Shown here: positions 16,752 to 26,832 of the stretch, in pieces
How the letters are laid out: each line of letters starts with the position of its first letter
How positions within the stretch are numbered: the first letter of the stretch is position 1
From: an uncultured Gammaproteobacteria bacterium
Lineage (GTDB): Bacteria; Pseudomonadota; Gammaproteobacteria; Steroidobacterales; GCA-2729495
Length of the DNA stretch: 55,596 nucleotides
Direction: 5' to 3'
Assembly: GCA_937921935.1 (NCBI GenBank)
Contig: CAKZWQ010000048.1
Location: forward strand, 1-55,596
The notes under the pieces: model-generated
The model's input: the letters and a program-made list of their open reading frames with translations, nothing else
What the model was told of the DNA's origin: nothing
Database searches by the model: none
Translations under genes and position numbers: made by a program

Positions 16752-19016
16752 GTGCCTGCACGAGTTCCCGGGGGATTGTTGCGCGCCCTGTGCATGAGCC
16801 TGCGTGCCGGTGCCAGTTTCGCCCGCCGGCTGACCTTGTTGATGATTTTGTGTTGCCCGCTGCCTGCGGCGCTGGCCCAGCAGGGCCCGGTACTGCAGGA
16901 TTTCATCGATACCCTCGAACCGGCCGCGGTCTTCCCTGACGCTGACCGCTTCGGCGACCTTGATGTCGCTACGAATACGGTGGCGGTCTTTGCCGGTGCC
17001 GAGCAGCTGGGTTACGCCTATGTGACATCTGACTTCGTCAGCACCAACGGCTACTCGGGCAAGCCGATACATATTCTGGTTACGATTGATCTGCAGGGGG
17101 TGATTCAGTCAGCCACCCTGCTGGAACACTCGGAGCCTATTGTGCTGGTGGGAATTCCCGAGTCGCGAATCACCGCTTTATTAGCTAACTACATCAATAA
17201 GGATATCGCCGCTTTCGCGCGAGGCGAGGATACCGAACACAAGGTTGATGCAGTCAGTGGCGCGACGGTGACCGTGATCGTGATCGATGACACGATTTTA
17301 AGTAGCGCAATCGTCGTCGCCCGCCAGCTTGGACTCGGCGGCTTGCTGCCTGAAAAGCGGCGGCGGGGCGCGATCTACGCTGTCGACCCTGATATCAGCA
17401 GCATCGAGGACTGGCAGTCGCTGGTGGATGCGGGGGCAGTCCAGAAACTGGTGCTGACCCTGGCCGAGGTCAATGCGGCCTTTGAGGCGTCTGAGGACCC
17501 GCTGGCAGCTGCCAATGCCGAGCAGGGCGATCCCAATGAACTCTTTATTGAGTTGTATGCCGCCGTCGCTTCTATCCCGTCCGTGGGGCGCAGCCTGCTG
17601 GGAGAGAGTGAATACCGGAACCTGATGGAACGGCTTGAGCCCGGCGAGCAGGCTATCTTGCTCGCCGGCGACGGGCGCTACTCCTTCAAGGGCTCAGGCT
17701 ATGTGCGCGGTGGCATTTTCGATCGCTTCCAGGTTATGCAGGATGGCAAGTCTTTCCGCTTTCAGGACTACGGTCACAAGCGCTTGCGCCGGCTGGAAGC
17801 GGACGGTTCACCAGCGCCCAAAGACGTGGACCTGTTCAAGACGGCAGCAGACCTGGAGTTCGATCCGGCCGCGCCCTGGAAGCTCGAATTGCTGGTGGGA
17901 CGTGTCACCGGACCGACGGAGAAGGTATTTCTGACCTTTGACCTGGACTACACACCGCCCAAGCCCTACCTGCGGCTGGTCGAGGCTGCGCCCAGGGAGT
18001 GGTTTGAGTTTGAAGAGCTCTCCCTGTGGCAGAAGATCTGGCTGGATCGGATTCCGGAGATCGCGGTTGTGGTTGTGGCGCTGGTTGGTTTGACCGGCAT
18101 CTTCTTCTTCCAGAACTGGTTTGCGCGCAGGCCCTTGCTGCTGGACCGTATCCGCATCGGCTACTTGTTGTTCGCTCTGTTCGGTTTGGGCTGGTATGCC
18201 AAGGCGCAATTATCAGTAGTAAACATTCTGGCGGTGATTCATTCGGCAACCAGCGGTTTCGACTGGAGCTTTTTCCTGATGGAGCCGCTGATCTTCATTC
18301 TCTGGGGAGCCACCTTGACTGCCTTGCTCTTCTGGGGGCGCGGCGCCTATTGCGGCTGGCTCTGCCCCTTCGGGGCCCTGCAGGAACTGACGAATCGACT
18401 GGCCAAGCTGATGAAGGTGCCCCAGTTGACCTTGCCCTGGGGGCTGCACGAACGACTTTGGGCCATCAAGTATGTCCTTTTCCTGGGGCTGCTTGGTTTC
18501 TCATTGCACTCGCTGGCCTGGGCAGAGCGACTGGCCGAGGTCGAGCCCTTCAAGACCGCCATCATTCTGCAGTTTGCACGGGACTGGTGGTTTGTGTTGT
18601 TCGCGATTGCCCTACTGGCGCCCGGCTTGTTCATCGAGCGTTTCTATTGTCGCTACCTGTGCGCGCTGGGTGCCGCGCTGGCGATTCCTGGCCGTATGCG
18701 CATGTTCGAATGGCTGAAGCGCTATAAAGAATGTGGCACGCCTTGTCAGCGCTGCGCCAATGAATGCCTGGTCCAGGCAATTCACCCCGAGGGCAACATC
18801 AACGTCAACGAATGCGTCTACTGCCTGCATTGCCAGATGGTCTATTTCGACGATCATAAATGCCCGGTGGTCATTCAGAAGCGCCTGAAGCGGGAGCGGC
18901 GCGAGGCGCGTTCTTCAGTGCGCAGCACGGCCGACCTTGCGGCCGTTGTGGCCGAGCTCAAGGCGAAGAAGGCGGCCCTGGGAGAGGCGTCGGACAAGGC
19001 GCCGTCATCAGAGTGA
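16752..19016 (+). CDS. nosR: NosR, membrane flavo-iron-sulfur protein of nitrous oxide respiration
   Basis: The 754-residue product has a signal peptide (to about residue 42) and a periplasmic FMN-binding domain with the flavinylation motif DAVSGATVT (about 160-170). A long periplasmic section follows, then about six membrane helices from residue 430 on. Two CxxxCP-type motifs occur in the membrane part (CGWLCPFGALQEL and CRYLCALGAAL). Two cytoplasmic 4Fe-4S sets follow (CGTPCQRCANEC and NECVYCLHCQMVYFDDHKCP). This is the NosR layout; it is needed for nosZ expression and carries electrons to NosZ. GTG 16752 has a GGGG site 7 nt upstream; ATG 16794 is an alternative start. It heads the nosRZDFY run. 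Confidence 0.95.
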   Translation: MPARVPGGLLRALCMSLRAGASFARRLTLLMILCCPLPAALAQQGPVLQDFIDTLEPAAVFPDADRFGDLDVATNTVAVFAGAEQLGYAYVTSDFVSTNGYSGKPIHILVTIDLQGVIQSATLLEHSEPIVLVGIPESRITALLANYINKDIAAFARGEDTEHKVDAVSGATVTVIVIDDTILSSAIVVARQLGLGGLLPEKRRRGAIYAVDPDISSIEDWQSLVDAGAVQKLVLTLAEVNAAFEASEDPLAAANAEQGDPNELFIELYAAVASIPSVGRSLLGESEYRNLMERLEPGEQAILLAGDGRYSFKGSGYVRGGIFDRFQVMQDGKSFRFQDYGHKRLRRLEADGSPAPKDVDLFKTAADLEFDPAAPWKLELLVGRVTGPTEKVFLTFDLDYTPPKPYLRLVEAAPREWFEFEELSLWQKIWLDRIPEIAVVVVALVGLTGIFFFQNWFARRPLLLDRIRIGYLLFALFGLGWYAKAQLSVVNILAVIHSATSGFDWSFFLMEPLIFILWGATLTALLFWGRGAYCGWLCPFGALQELTNRLAKLMKVPQLTLPWGLHERLWAIKYVLFLGLLGFSLHSLAWAERLAEVEPFKTAIILQFARDWWFVLFAIALLAPGLFIERFYCRYLCALGAALAIPGRMRMFEWLKRYKECGTPCQRCANECLVQAIHPEGNINVNECVYCLHCQMVYFDDHKCPVVIQKRLKRERREARSSVRSTADLAAVVAELKAKKAALGEASDKAPSSE

Positions 19017-19135
19017 GCCTCGTTTCTGGCCGCGGCCAGATCGCGTTATCGGTTATTACCTACATCGTGCCGTATTCGGGGGCGCTAGCATGCCAGCGAT
19101 AGCTGCCTTACAACTTGTGAACAGGGGACTACTTC

Positions 19136-21058
19136 ATGGGCAATAAAGACATTAAGAAAGACATCAAGGGCCAGGGCCCGACACGCCGGGACTTGCTGTC
19201 CGGATCAGCGAGGCTGGCAACGCTGGCCGGTGCAGGCAGTCTGGCGGGTATCGGCGGTGCAACGCTTATGTCCGAGGAGTCACAGGCAGCTGCCCAGGGC
19301 ATGGGCATGGTTGCTCCCGGTGAGCTCGACGAATACTACGGCTTCTGGAGCAGCGGTCAGTCAGGTGAGATGCGCATCATCGGTTTGCCTTCCATGCGTG
19401 AATTAATGCGCGTCCCGGTGTTCAATCGCTGTAGTGCTACCGGTTGGGGTCATACCAACGAAAGCCGGCACATCATGACTGAAGCCATGCTGCCGGAGAC
19501 CAAGAAGTTTCTCGAATCTGAGGGTGGCGTCTACCACAACGGCGACCTGCATCATCCGCACATGTCATTTACCGACGGCACTTACGACGGCCGTTACCTG
19601 TTCATGAATGACAAGGCGAATACCCGCGTGGCCCGGGTGCGAGTCGACATCATGAAATGCGACAAGATGGTCGAGATTCCCAATGCATCGGATATCCATG
19701 GTCTGCGCCCGCAGAAATATCCGCGCACCGGCTACGTGTTTGCTAACGGTGAGCATCGAGTGCCGATTCCGAACGACGGCAGCATCCTGGACGAGCCTGA
19801 GAAATACCACGCGATCTTCACCGCTGTCGACGGCGACACGATGAAAGTAGCCTGGCAGGTCATGGTGGACGGCAACCTCGACAACTGTGATGCGGATTAT
19901 CAGGGCCTGTATGCGATTTCTACCTGCTACAACAGCGAGGAAGCGGTCAACCTGGCCGGCATGATGTCCTCGGAACAGGACTGGGCCGTGGTGTTTGATA
20001 TCAAGCGCATTGAGGCCGGTGTTGAGAAGGGCGACTTCGAGACCATCAACGGTGTACCGGTGCTGGACGGGCGAAAGGGCTCGCCTTACACGCGTTATAT
20101 CCCAGTATCGAACAGCCCGCACGGCTGTAATACCGCACCGGACGGTATTCACATCGTCATCGCCGGCAAGCTCTCACCGACGGTAACGGTGCTCGATGTG
20201 CGGCGCCTGCCGGATCTGTTCAATGACAAAATCGGCCCGCGCGATGTTGTTGTGGCTGAGCCTGAACTTGGCTTGGGACCGCTGCATACCGCCTACGATG
20301 GTAAAGGAATGGCCTATACGACGCTGTTTCTCGACAGCCAGGTGGTGAAGTGGGACATGCAGAAGGCCATCGATGCCTATGCAGGCAAAGATGTTGATCC
20401 GATCCTCGATAAGGTGGATGTGCAATACCAGCCCGGTCATAACCATTCCTCGATGGGTGAAACCAAGGAGGCCGATGGCAAGTGGCTGGTGTCGCTCAAC
20501 AAGTTCTCCAAGGACCGGTTTATTAACGTCGGGCCGCTGAAGCCGGAGAATGAACAGCTAATCGATATCACCGGGGACAAGATGGAGGTGGTCCACGACG
20601 GGCCCACGTTTGCCGAGCCCCACGACTGCATTATCGTAAGGGCAGACATTGTGAATCCTCGGTCCGTCTGGCCGGCAGATGATCCCATGTGGGCCGAGAC
20701 CGCGGCCCAGGCCAAGAAGGATGGCGTTGAGCTGGGTAAAGACTCCAAGCTCATACGTGATGGCAACAAGGTTCGCGTTTACATGTGGTCGGCGGCGCCG
20801 ACGTTCAGCATGGAGAAGTTCACCGTCAAGCAGGGCGATGAGGTGACCTTGATTATTTCAAACATGGACAAGGTGGATGATCTGACCCACGGTATTACTG
20901 TCGCTAACCACGGGGTCGCCTTTGAAGTCGGCCCGATGGCGACGGCGTCCATGACCTTCAACGCGAATCGTCCAGGCGTGCACTGGTTCTACTGCCAGTG
21001 GTTCTGCCATGCGCTGCACATGGAAATGCGCGGCCGTATGCTGGTCGAACCCGCCTAG
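19136..21058 (+). CDS. nosZ: Nitrous-oxide reductase NosZ, clade I (Tat-exported)
   Basis: The 640-residue enzyme reduces N2O to N2 in the periplasm. A twin-arginine leader (PTRRDLLSG, hydrophobic run to about residue 45) marks clade I. The propeller carries the CuZ histidine motifs [33 protein letters not shown] and EPHD. The C-terminal cupredoxin domain has the CuA ligands in HGIT and [12 protein letters not shown]. All copper ligands I can check are intact and the length is normal. An AGGGG site lies 9-10 nt before the ATG. The 119-bp gap after nosR may contain its own promoter, but I see no clear one. Confidence 0.98.
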   Translation: MGNKDIKKDIKGQGPTRRDLLSGSARLATLAGAGSLAGIGGATLMSEESQAAAQGMGMVAPGELDEYYGFWSSGQSGEMRIIGLPSMRELMRVPVFNRCSATGWGHTNESRHIMTEAMLPETKKFLESEGGVYHNGDLHHPHMSFTDGTYDGRYLFMNDKANTRVARVRVDIMKCDKMVEIPNASDIHGLRPQKYPRTGYVFANGEHRVPIPNDGSILDEPEKYHAIFTAVDGDTMKVAWQVMVDGNLDNCDADYQGLYAISTCYNSEEAVNLAGMMSSEQDWAVVFDIKRIEAGVEKGDFETINGVPVLDGRKGSPYTRYIPVSNSPHGCNTAPDGIHIVIAGKLSPTVTVLDVRRLPDLFNDKIGPRDVVVAEPELGLGPLHTAYDGKGMAYTTLFLDSQVVKWDMQKAIDAYAGKDVDPILDKVDVQYQPGHNHSSMGETKEADGKWLVSLNKFSKDRFINVGPLKPENEQLIDITGDKMEVVHDGPTFAEPHDCIIVRADIVNPRSVWPADDPMWAETAAQAKKDGVELGKDSKLIRDGNKVRVYMWSAAPTFSMEKFTVKQGDEVTLIISNMDKVDDLTHGITVANHGVAFEVGPMATASMTFNANRPGVHWFYCQWFCHALHMEMRGRMLVEPA

Positions 21059-22358
21059 GCCCGGCACCCTGAGGCGCCTGCGCATCAGGCAACAGCCGAC
21101 AGTCAGCGCGCCGCTGGCTGTCGGCTTGTTGCTTATTGGTAATCTGATTGTCGGCAGTCTGCCGGCCGCTGATGTCAATGTCTCGCCCGGATCGGGTGCG
21201 CTGAACCAGGCCATAGCGGCCGCCTCGCCGGGCGATGTGTTGCGCCTGCAGGCCGGCGTCTACGCCGGGCCCGTTACCCTGGATCGTCCCCTGACACTGA
21301 CGGGCAGCGCTGCCAGCGTTATCGATGGTGGTGGCACCGGGCGCGTGCTGATCGTTGATGCACCCGATGCAGTGGTGCGGGGAATTTCCGTTCGAAATTC
21401 GGGCGAGCGCCTGGACCTTGAGGACAGCGGCATCTTCGTCACCCTCAACGGCGACCGGGCGCTGCTTGAAGGGAACCACCTGGAAAGTAACCTGATTGGC
21501 ATCAATCTGAAGGGGCCCGAAAATGTCGTGGTGCGCGGCAACGTGATCATTGGCAGCCGCGATCCTCGCATGAATGATCGAGGCAACGGCGTGCACCTGT
21601 GGAATACACCGGGCTCGATTGTCGAAGGCAACACCATTCAGTACGGCCGTGACGGGATCTTTGTCATGGCCAGCAAAGCTAACCGTTTCAGCAACAATCG
21701 CTTTGCCGACATGCGCTATGCCGTTCACTACATGTATACGCATGACAGTGAGGTCAGCGGCAATATTTCCACGCGTAATAACTCTGCCTATGCAGTCATG
21801 TATTCGGATCGTGTTATCGTGCGCGACAATTTGTCTGATTCAGACCGCGAGCGTGGCCTGTTCCTGAATGCCGCCAACAGCTCTGAGTTTCATGACAACG
21901 TCGTGAACGGTGGGGCTGAAAAGTGCGTGTTTATCTACAATTCCAACGTGAATATTTTTCGCAACAATGTTTTCAAGGATTGCGACATCGGTGTACATTT
22001 CACTGGTGGTTCGGCCGACAATCAGATCAGCGGCAACACTTTCATCGCTAATCGCACCCAGGTGAAATACGTCGGTACGCGACACCTGGAGTGGTCCGTC
22101 GATGGGCGCGGCAATTACTGGAGCGACAATCCGGCCTTTGATCTGGATAATGACGGGGTGTCAGACCGGCCTTACCGTCCGAATGACCTGGTAGACCAAT
22201 TGCTCTGGAAGCACCCGCTGGCCAAGTTGCTGATCAATACACCGGCCATGCAGCTGTTGCGCTGGAGCCAGGCCGAATTCCCCACCCTGTATCCAGGGGG
22301 CGTGATTGACAGCGCTCCCTTGATGCGCGCACCCGTCATCGCGCAGCTGGCCGACTAG
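21009..22358 (+). CDS. nosD: NosD, periplasmic right-handed beta-helix copper-site assembly protein
   Basis: The frame encodes a signal-like stretch ([21 protein letters not shown], ending near residue 54). A CASH/parallel beta-helix of about 20-residue repeats follows ([41 protein letters not shown], and so on). The NosD tail is typical ([22 protein letters not shown]). NosD works with NosFY in maturing the CuZ centre. The start is uncertain. ATG 21009 lies inside nosZ and makes 50 bases of overlap with an odd leader, while no ATG, GTG or TTG occurs between the nosZ stop and the hydrophobic segment. Initiation may use CTG at 21069 or 21078. Confidence 0.9.
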   Translation: MRCTWKCAAVCWSNPPRPGTLRRLRIRQQPTVSAPLAVGLLLIGNLIVGSLPAADVNVSPGSGALNQAIAAASPGDVLRLQAGVYAGPVTLDRPLTLTGSAASVIDGGGTGRVLIVDAPDAVVRGISVRNSGERLDLEDSGIFVTLNGDRALLEGNHLESNLIGINLKGPENVVVRGNVIIGSRDPRMNDRGNGVHLWNTPGSIVEGNTIQYGRDGIFVMASKANRFSNNRFADMRYAVHYMYTHDSEVSGNISTRNNSAYAVMYSDRVIVRDNLSDSDRERGLFLNAANSSEFHDNVVNGGAEKCVFIYNSNVNIFRNNVFKDCDIGVHFTGGSADNQISGNTFIANRTQVKYVGTRHLEWSVDGRGNYWSDNPAFDLDNDGVSDRPYRPNDLVDQLLWKHPLAKLLINTPAMQLLRWSQAEFPTLYPGGVIDSAPLMRAPVIAQLAD

Positions 22359-22365
22359 TCTGACC

Positions 22366-23301
22366 ATGTTGCAAAGAGTTGATACGGCCGTACCCGTCGA
22401 ACTCCAGGGCGCCACCAAGACCTACGGTGACACGACGGTTCTCGAGCAGATCGATCTGGAGCTGGCAGAAGGCGAAAGCCTGGTGCTGCTGGGGCACAAC
22501 GGTGCCGGCAAGACGACTTTGTTCAAATTGTTACTCGGGCTGGTTCGTCCCAGTGCCGGGCAGGTGCGCGTGTTTGGCGAGGATCCAGGTACGGCTGCGG
22601 CCGTGGCGCGGCGCGCGGCGCTGGGCTATCTGCCCGAGAGTATTGCCTTTGATGAAGCGATGACCGGGCATGAGTTGCTGAAGTTCTATGCCGGCCTGAA
22701 GGGAGTCGGCGGCGCGGCCTGTAGCCAGTTACTGGCGCGCGTGGGCATTGCCGAGGCAGCGGATCGGCGCATCAGTACCTGGTCCAAGGGTATGCGACAG
22801 CGCCTGGGCCTGGCGCAGGCGATGCTCGGGTCGCCGCGCATCCTGCTGCTTGACGAGCCCACGAGCGGGCTGGATCCGGTGCTGCGCAGCACCTTGTACG
22901 AGATTGTCGAGAGCCTGCGCGCCGACGGCGTTGCTGTGTTGATCTCATCTCATGCCTTGAGCGAAGTGGAGGCCCACGCCGACCGGATCGCTATTCTGCA
23001 GCAGGGGCGTTTGCTGGCCTGCGGGACCGTGCAGGCACTGCGTGAGCAGGCTGCTTTGCCCGTGTATCTGCGCCTGGCCTGTACCCCGCAGATGGCGGCG
23101 AGCATCGCGAACCAGTTCGACAGCCGCGCCGTCGTGCGCTGTGTCGGCGCGCAGCAAGTGGAAATTGAATGTGCGTATGCCGACAAGATGAACCTGCTCA
23201 GAGATATTGCCGGCCTGGGTGATGCCGTGCTGGATGTGGACATCAAGGTGCCGGGACTGGACGAGCTATACGCGCATTTCACGGCCCAGGTGAGAGCCTG
23301 A
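22366..23301 (+). CDS. nosF: NosF, ABC transporter ATPase
   Basis: The 311-residue protein has Walker A (GHNGAGKTT), the ABC signature (STWSKGMRQRLGLAQ), Walker B with the catalytic Glu (ILLLDEPTSGLDP) and the switch His (SSHALSEV). A C-terminal extension of about 90 residues is normal for NosF. It powers the NosFY complex that supports NosD in copper-site assembly. It starts 8 bases after nosD and overlaps nosY by one base (TGATG), so the three are translated together. Confidence 0.93.
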   Translation: MLQRVDTAVPVELQGATKTYGDTTVLEQIDLELAEGESLVLLGHNGAGKTTLFKLLLGLVRPSAGQVRVFGEDPGTAAAVARRAALGYLPESIAFDEAMTGHELLKFYAGLKGVGGAACSQLLARVGIAEAADRRISTWSKGMRQRLGLAQAMLGSPRILLLDEPTSGLDPVLRSTLYEIVESLRADGVAVLISSHALSEVEAHADRIAILQQGRLLACGTVQALREQAALPVYLRLACTPQMAASIANQFDSRAVVRCVGAQQVEIECAYADKMNLLRDIAGLGDAVLDVDIKVPGLDELYAHFTAQVRA

Positions 23302-24128
23302 TGAAAGCCCTGTGGATACTGGCCCTGAAGGAAGTGCGCGACGGTTTGCGCAATCGCTGGGTCGCTATGACTATTCTTGTACTGGCGGCACTGTCACTGG
23401 TGGTGTATTTGCTCGGTTCGGCCGCCACGGGCACGACCAAGGCCGATAGCCTGGCCGTGACCCTGGTCAATCTTGTCAGCCTGTCCGTGTATTTATTGCC
23501 ACTGATTGCCCTGATGCTGTCCTTTGACACCCTCGTCGGAGAATTCGAACAGGGCACCATGCTGTTGCTGGCCACTTATCCCATTACCCGCTGGCAGATC
23601 GTGGTCGGCAAATTCCTGGGCCATATGCTGATCCTGCTGCTGGCCATTCTGCTGGGCTGTGGCCTGACGGCACTGCTGATTTTTCTGACCAGCGATAACT
23701 CGCCGCAGAACTGGGCCGCCTACGGCTGGATGATGGCCAGCACCTGGCTACTGGGCGGTGTATTTATCGCGCTGGGTTACTCGATCAGCGCCTTCGTGCG
23801 CGAGCGGGCCACGGCTGTCGGCGCCGCCGTCGGGCTGTGGCTGGTACTGGTGGTGCTGTATGACCTGGCCTTGCTGGGCGTGTTGCTGGCCGACGAGGCC
23901 CAGGCCATGAGCCAGCAAGTACTCGCCACCCTGCTGGTAAGTAATCCGACGGATGCCTATCGGCTGTTTAACCTGACCTCGGCAGAGGGTGTCAGCCAGA
24001 TTGTCGGGCTCGCGGATGTGGCCGCCCAGGCCGGTGTGGGCCAGCTGGTGCCGGTGCTGGTACTGACCTTGTGGATGTTCGCGGGTCTGGCTGCCAGCAT
24101 CGCCCTGCTGTACCGAAGGGAAATCTGA
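23301..24128 (+). CDS. nosY: NosY, ABC transporter permease
   Basis: The 275-residue inner-membrane protein has about six helices, beginning LWILALKEVRDGLRNRWVAMTILVLA, which is typical of NosY. The conserved GEFEQGTMLLLATYPITRWQIVVGKF segment, the coupling region to NosF, is present near residues 75-105. It is the last gene of the nos run; a convergent MscS gene begins 66 bases later. No nosL or nosX/apbE follows. Confidence 0.93.
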   Translation: MKALWILALKEVRDGLRNRWVAMTILVLAALSLVVYLLGSAATGTTKADSLAVTLVNLVSLSVYLLPLIALMLSFDTLVGEFEQGTMLLLATYPITRWQIVVGKFLGHMLILLLAILLGCGLTALLIFLTSDNSPQNWAAYGWMMASTWLLGGVFIALGYSISAFVRERATAVGAAVGLWLVLVVLYDLALLGVLLADEAQAMSQQVLATLLVSNPTDAYRLFNLTSAEGVSQIVGLADVAAQAGVGQLVPVLVLTLWMFAGLAASIALLYRREI

Positions 24129-24194
24129 GGCAGAACAGGGGCAGAGCCAGGCGGATTTGATCCCGGTTCGCTGGGCAACTTCTGTCAGGGCTCC

Positions 24195-26027
24195 TTAGTC
24201 ATCGCCCGGGGCATCGCCGGCGCTGTCAAAGGCCTTGCGATGGCCGGGGACAGAATCTTGTCTGGTTCCTTCGGTATGCACGTTGGTCGCCATGATCGGC
24301 GCTTCGGCAAACAGGTGCACATCGCGCTGGGGGAAGGGGATGGAAATACCTTCCGCATCAAAGCGCATTTTCACCTCGCGGGTGATGTCCCAGTACAGCG
24401 GCCAGTAGTCATCCGTCCGGACCCAGGGACGCACGATGAAGTTCACCGAGGATTCGCCCAGTTCGTGCAGCCGCACAAAGGGTTCAGGGTCTTTCAGTAC
24501 GGCTTCATGACTTTCGATGATGTCTGTGAGAATTTTTTCTGCCTTCGGAATGTCGTCGCTGTAGCCAATACCAAAAGTCAGATCCACGCGACGAATTTTC
24601 TGGGCGGTGACATTTTTGATTACGTTCTGCCAGATGCTGTTATTGGGCACGATCAGGGTCTGGTTATCCAAAGTCAGGATAGTGGTGTTCACCAGGCTCA
24701 TTTCGCTGACGGTGCCGAAGGTGCCGCTACCCACTTCCACCAGGTCACCCACGTCAAAAGGCCGGTACAGCAAGATCAACATGCCCGAAGCGAAGTTCGC
24801 CAGGGAGTCCTGCAGGGCAAAGCCAATGACGAAGCCGGCGATACCCAAACCGGCGAGCAGGGGGCCCAGGCTAATGCCCAGTTGCGACAGGGCAATCAGT
24901 AGCCCCAGCACGATAATCACCCCGCGCACCGAAGACACGATCATGCGGCGCAGGAGTTTCGACAGCTTCGCCCCGGAGGCGGCCAGGGCCTTGTCTGCCA
25001 GCCCCTGCACGATTTTCGCCACCTTGAAAGTAATCAGCACAATAGCCAGAAAAACCAGGGCACTGAAAAACAGGCCGGCGCCGTTCTCCGCGAACCAGTC
25101 GCCGATCGCTGCGAACCAGTCGCCCGTCAGCTTGCTGAGCACGGATACATCAAGAATATCCGTGGTGATCTCGCCCGTGGTGGCGATCAGCTGAGAATCG
25201 TAGACAGAGCTGTCCAGTCCTTGCTCTGACATTATCGCCGTAATGCCCTGCAGGGCCCTGGACGACATTTTGACCCGGGCCTCGGCCACGTTCAGGTTGC
25301 CCGCGATTTCAGTGTCGGCAGGCAGGGCCGAGAGTTGAACGCGCGCGGCGTCGGCTTCCAGGATGGCAATGTCCAGGAACGCAGAAGCGTACGATGCCCG
25401 TTCTTCGAGTTGGGTATGGAGTTCGGCGGTGATGGCCTGCGTGGGCAGGCCGAAGGCCTCGGCCTGGGCCAGGTTTTCGCTGACTGCTTTATACAGGCTG
25501 ACAACGCGGTGGAAGGCGATGCCGACGTACGCGTCTATGGCGCCCTGCTCAGCAGCAGACTGATCCGAGTTAGGCAGCGTGATGTTTGCCCGGGCCCGAT
25601 CAATTTCGCTAAAGATAGCCTTGGGCGTCGCGGTCAATAAGGTCTGCACGGCCTCGCGATAGGGTTCGATGTCCTGCCCCGCTGCCTGGAGTGCGAGAAC
25701 CCGTTCGACCACCCCCTGGGAAGTCGCAATCAGTTCATCCCAGAAGCGGGCCAGACGTGCTTCGAGCACCTGCAGAGCCAGGCCCTCGGCGCCTGCCGCT
25801 TGCGCCTCCAGGCGCTGGACATCGGCGAACAGGCTGGTTGTGCGTGCCAGCTCTGCATCGATAGCTTGTGCCGCCTCGGCGGGTATGCCGCCCGGGTTTG
25901 CCGTCTCGCTTTCCTGGGCGAGAGCCGGCGCCGCAAAACTCAGTGCGAAAAGGACCATGAAACTAGTCAGGGGCCGAAGCCAGGGGCTGCGGCCGGCACC
26001 TTGTGGGTCGGCTGGGGAAACAGGCAT
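24195..26027 (-). CDS. Mechanosensitive ion channel of the MscS family with large periplasmic N-domain
   Basis: The 610-residue protein has a signal peptide (ending ALAQES, about residue 40) and a helical periplasmic domain (about 45-285). A membrane domain with three to four helices follows (about 300-415). The pore helix/beta-domain junction reads GIAGFVIGFALQDSLANFASGMLILLYRPFDVGDLVE, the MscS core signature. The cytoplasmic vestibule domain follows (VPNNSIWQNVIKN, SESAVNF-like FIVRPWV). It opens on membrane tension to release solutes. A GAGGA site lies 8 nt before ATG 26027. The N-domain resembles those of large MscS types (MscM/YbdG-like), not short MscS. Confidence 0.9.
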   Translation of the reverse strand: MPVSPADPQGAGRSPWLRPLTSFMVLFALSFAAPALAQESETANPGGIPAEAAQAIDAELARTTSLFADVQRLEAQAAGAEGLALQVLEARLARFWDELIATSQGVVERVLALQAAGQDIEPYREAVQTLLTATPKAIFSEIDRARANITLPNSDQSAAEQGAIDAYVGIAFHRVVSLYKAVSENLAQAEAFGLPTQAITAELHTQLEERASYASAFLDIAILEADAARVQLSALPADTEIAGNLNVAEARVKMSSRALQGITAIMSEQGLDSSVYDSQLIATTGEITTDILDVSVLSKLTGDWFAAIGDWFAENGAGLFFSALVFLAIVLITFKVAKIVQGLADKALAASGAKLSKLLRRMIVSSVRGVIIVLGLLIALSQLGISLGPLLAGLGIAGFVIGFALQDSLANFASGMLILLYRPFDVGDLVEVGSGTFGTVSEMSLVNTTILTLDNQTLIVPNNSIWQNVIKNVTAQKIRRVDLTFGIGYSDDIPKAEKILTDIIESHEAVLKDPEPFVRLHELGESSVNFIVRPWVRTDDYWPLYWDITREVKMRFDAEGISIPFPQRDVHLFAEAPIMATNVHTEGTRQDSVPGHRKAFDSAGDAPGDD

Positions 26028-26234
26028 GGATGAAGTCCTCGCAGCTTGGGCGCTGATTTTTCGGGCCGAAATTATGGCACAGGGCGGGGCGAATACGCGG
26101 CCGCAGCGGCGGGCCTGTCACTGGCAGGAGCAGCCGCAAGGCATTAGCGCACTGGACAGCCCAATGGGCGCGGCGCCTGAGTGGGGGGGGTCCCCATCGA
26201 ACTGCCCGACACGCGCTATTTGTGAGGGCGGTTT

Positions 26235-26262
26235 TTGACTCCCCCGGCCAGAGTGCTAATTT
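26235..26262 (+). promoter_or_regulatory. Sigma70 promoter of the lemA-DUF2207 pair
   Basis: TTGACT (26235-26240), a 16-bp spacer and TAATTT (26257-26262) sit about 30 bases before the LemA start. The bases match the vegetative consensus well. Confidence 0.55.
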
Positions 26263-26292
26263 GACCGGCTTGCAGGTCACGAGTCCGGCTGC

Positions 26293-26832
26293 ATGGCTGA
26301 AAGCGCCCTGATTATTGTGATGCCCCTCTTGCTCTGGGGTGTGTTCCTGTTCAATCGCCTGGTCAAGGACCGCAACCGCGTGCGCGCGGCCTGGAGCGAT
26401 ATCGACGTGCAGCTCACGCGCCGGCATGAGCTGGTGCCGCGGCTGGTGGAGGCCGTGAAAGCCTACGCCGGCCATGAGCAGGCTACTTTGGCGGCCATCA
26501 CCGAGCTGCGCAGCCAATCCGAGGCCGCCCGGCATCTGGCTGACAAGGCCGAAGTCGAGGAACAACTGACGGCCGGGGTACAAAAACTGATTGCCCTGGC
26601 TGAGGCCTATCCGGATCTCAAGGCCAATCAGAATTTCCTCGACTTGCAACGCGAACTGGTGGATATCGAGGATTTTTTGCAATACGCGCGGCGCTTCTAC
26701 AACGGTGCGGTTCGTATTCTCGGCACTCGCATCGAGACCGTGCCCGATAACATCATTGCCAATCTGTTCGGCTTTGAGCCCGCCGAGTATTTCGTGGCCG
26801 AACATCGCGACGCCCCGCGGGTTAGCCTTTGA
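26293..26832 (+). CDS. LemA family protein
   Basis: The 179-residue protein has one N-terminal membrane helix (about residues 5-20). The LemA core follows: FNRLVKDRNRVRAAWSDIDVQLTRRHELVPRLVEAVKAYAGHE, then the AEAYPDLKANQNFLDLQRELVDIEDFLQYARRFYNGAVR segment. LemA proteins are helical membrane-attached proteins of unclear function, often paired with DUF2207 or TPM-domain proteins, as here. The stop overlaps the next start (TTGA). Confidence 0.93.
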   Translation: MAESALIIVMPLLLWGVFLFNRLVKDRNRVRAAWSDIDVQLTRRHELVPRLVEAVKAYAGHEQATLAAITELRSQSEAARHLADKAEVEEQLTAGVQKLIALAEAYPDLKANQNFLDLQRELVDIEDFLQYARRFYNGAVRILGTRIETVPDNIIANLFGFEPAEYFVAEHRDAPRVSL

